Shown here in pieces: positions 12,401 to 21,400 of a stretch of 64,000 bases of DNA; position 1 is the stretch's first letter; each line of letters begins with the position of its first letter. Source of the DNA: Trichoplusia ni (Eukaryota; Arthropoda; Insecta; Lepidoptera; Noctuidae); NCBI RefSeq assembly GCF_003590095.1, contig NC_039490.1, forward strand, positions 9,751,834-9,815,833, read 5' to 3'. Under the pieces are notes generated by a model. The model was not told the origin of the DNA. It saw only the letters and a list, made by a program, of their open reading frames with translations, and ran no database searches. Position numbers and translations under genes: made by a program.

Positions 12401-15400
12401 TGGGGTTGTAGGAATAACAGTTGTAGATCCGTCAGGTGTTACGGTTGTGAGGTCGCCTGGGGTTGTGGATACACCAGTTGTAGAATCTTCAGGTAAGCTG
12501 GTTGTGAGATCCTCTGTGGTTGTGGGAGCACCAGTTGTGGAATCCTCAGGTGAGCTGGTTGTGACATCATCTGGGGTTGCAGGAACACCAGTTGTAGAAT
12601 CTTCAGGTAAGCTAGTTGTGAGATCTTCTGGGGTTGTGGGAGTACCCGTTGTGGATCCGTCAGGTGTTACGGTTGATTGATCCCCTGGGGTTGTGAATAC
12701 ATCAGTTGTTGATTCATCAGTTGTAATGGTTGTCTGGTCCCCTGGGGTTGTGGGAGCACCCGTTGTAGATCCGTCAGGTGTGACGGTTGTGAGATCTCCT
12801 GGGGTTGTGGAAAAAACAGTTGTAGAATCCTCAGGTAAGTTGGTTGTGAGATCCTCTGGGGTTGTGGGAGCACCCGTTGTAGATCCGTCAGGTGTGACGG
12901 TTGTGAGATCTCCTGGGGTTGTGGAAAAACCAGTTGTAGAATCTTCAGGTAAGCTGGTTGTGAGATCCTCTGTGGTTGTGGGAGCACCAGTTGTGGAATC
13001 CTCAGGTGAGCTGGTTGTGACATCATCTGGGGTTGCAGGAACACCAGTTGTAGAATCGTCAGGTAAGCTGGTTGTGAGATCTTCTGGGGTTGTGGGAGCA
13101 CCCGTTGTAGATCCGTCAGGTGTTACGGTTGTGAGGTCGTCTGGGGTTGTGGATACACCAGTTGTAGAATCCTCAGGTAAGATGGTTGTGTGATCCTCTG
13201 GGGTTGTGGGAGCACCAGTTGTGGAACCCTCAGGTGAGCTTGTTGTGACATCATCTGGGGCTGCAGGAACACCAGTTGTAGAATCCTCAGGTAAGTTGGT
13301 TGTGAGATCCTCTGGGGTTGTAGGAACACCAGTTGTAGATCCGTCAGGTGTGACGGTTGTGAGATCTCCTGGGGTTGTGGGAACACTGGTCGTCGATCCG
13401 TCAGTTGTAATGGTTGTGAGATCATCTGGGGTTGTAGGAATACCAGTTGTAAAACCATCAAGTGTTACGGTTGTCTGGTCCCCTGGGGTTGTGGAAACAT
13501 CAGTTGTTGATCCGTCAGGGGTTACGGTTGTGAGGTCGCCTGAGGTTGTGGATACACTAGTTGTAGAATCCTCAGGTAAGATGGTTGTGAGATCCTCTGG
13601 GGTTGTGGGAGCACCCGTTGTAGATCCGTCAGGTGTGACGGTTGTGAGATCTCCTGGGGTTGTGGAAAAACCAGTTGTAGAATCCTCAGGTAAGTTGGTT
13701 GTGAGATCCTCTGGGGCTGTAGGAATAACAGTTGTAGATCCGTCAGGTGTTACGGTTGTGAGGTCGCCTGGGGTTGTGGATACACCAGTTGTAGAATCCT
13801 CAGGTAAGATGGTTGTGAGATCCTCTGGAGTTGTGGGAGCATCAGTTGTGGAACCCTCAGGTGAGCTTGTTGTGACATTATCTGGGGTTGCAGGAACACC
13901 AGTTGTAGAATCCTCAGGTAAGTTGGTTGTGAGATCCTCTGGGGTTGTAGGAACACCAGTTGTAGATCCGTCAGGTGTTACGGTTGTGAGGTCGCCTGGG
14001 GTTGTGGATACACCAGTTGTAGAATCCTCAGGTAAGTTGGTTGTGAGATCCTCTGGGGTTGTGGGAGCACCATTTGTGGAACCCTCAGGTGAGCTTGTTG
14101 TGACATCATCTGGGGTTGCAGGAACACCAGTTGTAGAATCTTGAGGTAAGCTGGTTGGGAGATCCTCTGCGGTTGTGGGAGCACCAGTTGTGGAATCCTC
14201 AGGTAAGCTGGTTGTGAGATCCTCTGGGGTTGTGGGAGTACCCGTTGTAGATCCGTCAGGTGTGACGGTTGTGAGATCTCCTGGGGTTGTAGGAATACCA
14301 GTTGTAGAACCATCAGGTGTTACGGTTGATTGATCCCCTGGGGTTGTGAATAAATCAGTTGTTGATTCATCAGTTGTATTGGTTGTCTGGTCCCCTGGGG
14401 TTGTGGGAGCACCCGTTGTAGATCCGTCAGGTGTGACGGTTGTGAGATCTCCTGGGGTTGTGGATACACCAGTTGTAGAATCTTCAGGTGAGATGGTTGT
14501 GAGATCATCAGGGGTTGTGTAAGTCTGAGTTGTAGCCGGCGTTGAGTCGTCTAGGGTAGTGGGTTTGTCTGTAGTTATTGTAGCCCAAGAGGTAGTAGAA
14601 CTCTCTGGGGTAGTGTAGGCCACTTGTGTAGATGTTGTTACAAATTCAGTGGTTGTAGGCTCATGTGTTGCGTATGTCTCGGTAGTTAGGTCCGTTTGGT
14701 CCTCTGGGGTTGTGGGAATGGGCGTTGTTGTAGGTTCCCCGGTTGTTTGGGTTGTGAGATCCTCTGGTATTGTAGGAATTGGCGTTGTTACAGGATCTCC
14801 TGTAGATATTGTTGTAAGATCTTCAACGGTTGTTGTAGAAATGTATGTTGTTGAAGTAGCATCGGTGGTCTGTGTTGTGAGATCTTCCAGGGTTGTTGAT
14901 ATCTCAGTTGTGAGTGATGCCTCATCATCAGTTGTTGAAGGCAACTCAGTTGTAGGTGTTGTCCAACCTTCAGTAGTTTTAGGTTCCTGAGTCGTGGACA
15001 TTATCCAATCTTGAATTGTTGTGGGAACCAAAGTCGTAGGTGTTAAATCCACCGTTGTTGTTGATTGCTCTGTAGTAGTAGTAGTCGGAACTGCAGTAGT
15101 TGTAGGTTTCGGAGTAGTTGCTGGAGCCGCAGTCGTTGAAGATGACGTTGGTGTAGGTTTTGTCCAATGTTTAGTACTTGAAGGTGACCATGGTGTAGGC
15201 CTTGTCCAATGTTTAGTGGTCGAAGACCATCCTGATGTGGGTTTTGTCCAATTTCCAATTGTTGTTGGTAATTTAGTTGTAGTTGTTGTAGTTGTTATAT
15301 CCTCTGTAGTTGTCGGTAAGTCCGTTGTTGGCGTTGTAAGGTCTTCAGTGGTAAAAGGTAACTCTGTCGTAGGTGTTTCCCATCCGTCAGTACTTGTTGG

Positions 15401-18400
15401 CAGCCCTGTCGTGGGCGTCGTCCATTCTCCAGTAGAAGTAGGTAACCCTGACGTTGACGATATTGAATCTTCAATTGTTGTTGGCAATTCTGTTGAGGGT
15501 GTTGTCACATCGTCGGTTGTTGAAGGCCACCCCGTTGTAGGTGTTGTCCATTGTCCAGTAGTTGTCGGCACCCCAGTTGTGGGTGTTGTAACATCCTCAG
15601 TGGTTGAAGGCAACTCAGTTGTAGGTGTCGTCCATTCTCCAGTGGTTGTTGGCAACTGAGTTGTAGGTGTCGTCCATTCCCCAATGGTCGTCGGCACCCC
15701 AGTAGTGGGCGTTGTAACATCGTCAGTGGTTGAAGGCAATTCACTTGTAGGTGTCGTCCAATCCCCAATGGTTGTTGGCAACTCTGCTGAAGGTGTTGTC
15801 ACATCGTTGGTTGTTGAAGGCAACCCCGTTGTAGGTGTTGTCCATTGTCCAGTCGTTGTCGGCACCCCAGTTGCGGGTGTTGTAACATCATCAGTGGTTG
15901 AAGGCAACTCAGTTGTAGGTGTCATCCATTCTTCAGTGGTTGTTGGCAACTGAGTTGTAGGTGTCGTCCATTCCCCAATGGTTGTCGGCACCCCAGTAGT
16001 GGGCGTTGTAACATCGTCAGTGGTTGAAGGCAACTCAGTTATAGGTGTCGTCCATTCTCCAATGGTTGTTGGCACCCCAGTTGTGGGTGTTGTCACGTCG
16101 TCGGTTGTTGAAGGCAACCCCGTTGTAGGTGTTGTCCATTCTCCAGTTGTTGTCGGCACCGCAGTAGTGGGCGTTGTAACATCGTCGGTGGTTGAAGGCA
16201 GTTCACTTGTAGGTGTCGTCCAATCCCCAATGGTTGTTGGCAACTCAGTTGAGGGTGTTGTCACATCGTCAGTGGTTGATGAAAACTCAGTTGTAGGTGT
16301 TGTCAGAACTTCACTAGTTGTGGCTTCCTGAGTTGTTGTCCGAGCTGAAGTAGTAGTTGAAGCCTCAGTTGTTGAAGTTGTTGAAGACGTGGGGGTGGGT
16401 TTTGTCCAGTGTTTAGTAGTCGAAGACAGCCCTGGTGTAGGCTTTGTCCAATGTTTAGTGGTCGAAGACCAACCTGATGTGGGCTTTGTCCAATGCTTAG
16501 TAGTTGAAGACCAACTGGGCGTGGGCTTTGTCCAATTACCAATGGTTGTAGGTAAAGCAGTTGTAGTTGTAGTTGTTGTCACAGCTTCTGTCGTCGAAGG
16601 CAATTCAGTGGTGGGCAATGTCACATCGTCAGTGGTTGAAGGAATCGTCCACTCCTCTGTAGTCGTTGGCAACGTGGTTGTGGGCGTTATCCATTCCTCT
16701 GTAGTCGTTGGCAACTCGGTTGTCGAGGTCATCCATTCCTCTGTAGTCGTTGGCAACTCGGTTGTGGACGTCATCCATTCCTCTGTTGTTGTTGGCAACT
16801 CGGTTGTGGACGTCATCCATTCCTCTGTTGTGGTTGGTAGCCCAGTTGCGGGTGTTGTCCATTCCTCTGTAGTTGTTGGCAAACCGGTTGTGGGCGTTGC
16901 CCATTCTTCGGTAGTTGTAGGCATCCCGGTTGTGGGTGTTGTCCATTCCTCAGTAGTTGTAGGTTTCTGAGTAGTTGCTGGAGCCGCAGTCGTTGAAGAT
17001 GACGTTGGTGTAGGTTTTGTCCAATGTTTAGTAGTTGAAGATAGGCCTGGTGTGGGTTTCGTCCAATGTTTAGTGGTTGACGACAACCCTGGTGTAGGTT
17101 TTGTCCAGTGTTTTGTAGTCGACGACCACCCATGTGTGGGTTTTGTCCAATTACCAACAGTTGTAGGTAACGGTGTTGTTGTTGTTGTTGTTGTGGTAGA
17201 AGTTGTCGTTGTTAAGTCACATTCTACCATAAATGGCCAATTGCACCCCTGAAAGAACATTTTATTTTAATAATGAAAATCTGCGAGAACAATGCTGGCA
17301 GCTTGAATCCGCACGTTTTCCTGAAAAACTGCATTTCAAAGATGGAAAAATATTGCTGTCAAGGACATATTATATCAACTGTCGACGCCAAATATTACTA
17401 AGAGAAGACACAGTTTCAGCAGTCAAATTATACTTAGTCATAATACACCTAAAATAAACCTAACCTATCACAACTTTGTCGAATCTTCATATTCTAATTA
17501 AACTGTAAAATTGGTAAAAAAACATCGTTAGTATCTGCATAAAAGTTAAGAAAAAGACTTAGATCTGAGACACTTAAAAAAAAATGATCCATAAAAAAAT
17601 GAACTATTGACATATTGTTGAAGAAACTCGTTCATTTTAACAGTGAAAGCGTCATTTGAAATATGCTCTATACATGGCAAAGTTGAACAATTTTCTCCAA
17701 GAAAGTATTTAACTTGTCTATACCGAAGATAGATTGTATTTATTTTGAGAAACTGATTATGTTTTTGCATGTCACGTATATGTTATCATAACTGTATATT
17801 TATTAACGGTTTAATCACGCGTATTTATTGAGATAACCCGAATAGGTTTCGTCGTACAAGCGACTTATACCATAATTCGAATCGCTCAGTCGCCTTAAAC
17901 CGTTGTTAAATTATTGAATAGAATAATTCTTATCGGAGAAAAGACCAGATTTTTTTGTTCGGAGTAGTAACACATTTTAAATACGTCAAGCAATGCTTGA
18001 TTCACAAAACTTTGAACTGCTGAGCCCGTAGACAAGTAATCTTTCTCATGCTGATCGGAATCGCTGCAAATTCAAATTTACAGAAATAACAATCTCGTAT
18101 GACTGTTGGACTGCCAAGTAAATTGGTCTTAGGTTTGAATCCCGGCAAAAACCAGTGTTTTCGAATTAATGTGGATGTTATCACAAAGTTATTTTTAATT
18201 GCAAGAATGTATTATTTTATAATAACTATCGTGATACTGATTCATTATCAAATGATGTAACGGTTTACTCACGCGTATTTATCGGGGGTGCCCGACAGTT
18301 CGACTCGCGATCCCGCCGCGTCAGCTCATGATTAAAGACTCCGGTTGGGTCCGAAACTCGTCGGGCACCCATAAACCGTTACATCATTTAATCAAGAATG

Positions 18401-21400
18401 TATTAAACCACGTCATAGTCTAAAGAGTGATTTAAAACTCTGTCACAATACGAAAAGAAGAAAGAAATAGAATAACTTGTCATTCAAATGCAGTCGAGGG
18501 ATTCGTTCAGCGTCAGTACTTGCACAATCACTTGTCTATTCGGGCTGGTACTGAAGTGCCACTTACTTGTAAGTTGTAGTCGAACCAGGTACCAGGTGCA
18601 CAGTCCCTCTCGACTGGTTCCCCGTTGACACAAGTGTAGTACTTTGCACAATCCGTCTCGTGGGGCAAAAGATGATGCCCACCATCAGCTGGGCAACCAT
18701 TTGGCAAGGTAACAGGTTCTGAGGAATCTTCTGATGTGGATGTTGCTTCGCTAGTAGTCGGCTCCCCGGATTCTTCGGTAGTAGACGGGTCTTCAGACGA
18801 AGTTGATTCTTCGGTTGTGGACGGATCCTCAGTTGAAGATGATTCTTCGGTTGTAGACGGATCCTCAGTTGAAGATGATTCTTGAGTTGTAGATGGTTCT
18901 TCAGTTGTTAAAGGTTTCTGTGTTGTTGTGGGTACATAGGTTGTTGTTGGTAACCCTGTTGTAGAAGTTGCTTCAGTTGTAGTTGGTCCCTCTGTGGTAG
19001 AGGTTGCTGGTTCCGAGGTTGTTGAAGCATCAGTCGTTATTGGCACAGGAGTTGTAGTTGGTTCTTCAGTTGTTAAGGTTGTCTCAGTTATAGTGCTGGA
19101 TTCCTGTGTTGTTGCTTCTGTTGTAGATGGCGCTTGAGTTGTAGTGGTTGCTTCAGCTGTTGTTGGTTCTTCGGTTGTAGAGGTTGCTGCGGTTGTGGTC
19201 GGTGCTTCAGTGGTTGTGACTGCTTCTGTAGTGATCGGTACCTCTGTTGTAGTGGTTGGGCCATTAAAGCAAGTCACTTGACTAGGCCAACTGCAGCCCT
19301 GAATGAAATATAAATTCTTTTTTGAAGGCAATTAACATCATGACACGCTAGGGGTATTTTGGATTCTGCGAAAACACAAAACTACTTATTAGAAATATGT
19401 GTTTATTTTTAAGTGTTTGATAATTTAGTTAATAAAAATATGTTTTGGTTGATGTTACGTTGTGCTTGCAATGTGATTTATCGTTAAATTGTTTTTTTTT
19501 TCGTAACTATATAAAATGAAGAGAAAAGAAAGGTATTTATAAAATTTATGAAGAACCAACAAAAAAAAATAAGGTTATTTAAAAGTTTACCTGTAAATTA
19601 AAGGCGAACAATGTGCCAGGTGCGCAAGACATTTCTATTTTTTGACCATTACTGCAACTGTAGTACCTAGCACAATCAGTTTCGTGTGGCAACAAGTAAT
19701 GTATAGAGAAGTCTGATGGGCAACCATTTGGTAGAAGATCTATTGGCCTAGTTGTAGTTGTTGTTCTAGTTGTTGTTGGCCTGGTTGTGGTGGTTGTTCG
19801 TTGAGTTGAAGTTGGTTGTGTAGTTGTAGGTGCAGGAGTTGTTGTGGTAGACGCACCTTTGAAACAGGTTACTAAGTGTGGCCAGTCGCATTCCTAAAAA
19901 GTGTCGTCAATAATTACATGTTTTTTTTACAAACAAAAAGACAATTGAGACCAGACTCAGAACAAGCATTCGTGGACCATACAAAAGCTTGTCCTACGCG
20001 GAGATCGAACTCGCGACACGTTGCGCTTAGTAGTATTGCAGTCAGATAAGCGGATCATTTATGAATACATGTATTTTGTTTTTGCTATGATATCTAACAT
20101 AGTTTTGCATGCAAGCTAAAGCCTCCCATATAGAGAAGGAGGTTTGTGACAATATATCTAATCAACTATAAAGAATAATAATAAACGATGCAGAAAGATA
20201 GTGTAATGGGGGCTCTTGGAAAATTAAATTCAAACAATCGCCTTTATACAATTCGCCCATATTATTATTTACTCCCGAATGTTGGACCTGTGTCTCCGAA
20301 AAAAGCTTTAGACAAAAACTCATCTCAAAGTGAAGTGAACTGATGAAGTTATTCGTATAATTAAAAGAGATAGAAATAATAGTGTGTTTACCTGTAAATC
20401 AAAGTCAAACAACGTGCCACTAGCACAAGACATTTCATATTTCTGTCCATTGCTGCAACTATAAAATTTTGAGCAATCAGTCTCATGTGGTAACAAATAG
20501 TAATGTATACTAAAGTCCGTTGGGCAACCATTCGGTAGGAAACTTGTTGGTGGGGTGGTTGTACGTATGGTTGTAGTTGTTGTTGGTCTGGTTGTAGCTG
20601 GTTGTGGAGGTGTAGGTGCAGCTGGTGAGGTTGTAGAAACACCTTTGAAGCATGTTACTGAGTGTGGCCAGTTGCAACCCTAAAATTAATTGATGATTGT
20701 CATAATTTTTGTAGAACTTTTCATGTTTTGTGATACCTATTTTTTAAATATTAGTAGAATAGTGGAGTTAGAGTTCAGATAAGTAGGTGTATTGGTGCAT
20801 TAAGTTAAGAAATCAACTTAAGGAAATATATTGTTCAAGATTTTTGAACCGGATATTAATCACTTGAGCGGTGTCAACAAGTTATTCAAAATGCTCTTTA
20901 GTTCAATGTATTGGTTAAGCATTTTTTTATATTATCTCCGAACACTTCAACTTAGGGTACTATAAAAAACAATGAATGGTTGTACCTGCTGATCAAAGTC
21001 GAACATAGTACCAGGTGCACAAGGCATTTCAATTTTCTGTCCATTGCTGCAACTGTAGTATTTAGCGCAATCAGTCTCATGTGATAACAGGTAATGGACG
21101 GAAAAGTCTGCTGGGCAACCGTTCGGTAGGTAGTTGATTTGTGGAACGGTTGTAGGAATGGTTGTTGTTGGAGCAACCGTTGTTGTTGTGGGTGAAGGTT
21201 GTGTTGTGGTTGAACATTGCACTGCAAACGGCCAATTGCACACCTGAAAAGAGAATCCATTTTAAATTTCTGGGTTTTTTTAAATTTAATTTCTATTTCC
21301 TCCACTCTTGTTTGTTACTGTATTCCAGGCACTTTCAATACGTTACAATGATGGCTCTAGTTGCGCGGTTCCAAAGCGTATTTTTTATAGATAACCGGCA

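Larger units (their letters stand above)
17249..18566. other. Intron 5-6, carrying two inverted-repeat insertions
   Basis: At 1,318 bp this is the longest intron between coding exons. It contains MITE-like inverted repeats at about 17807-17914 and 18250-18389 (listed separately). Bases 18100-18185 contain a tRNA-like stretch (ggtttgaatcccggcaa) of the kind that heads SINEs. The rest is AT-rich with nothing recognisable. Confidence 0.6.

Noticed and set aside
10641..16970. Series of plus-strand and alternative-frame ORFs
   Set aside because: All are shadows of the exon 6 repeats; they break at places where the minus-strand frame stays open.
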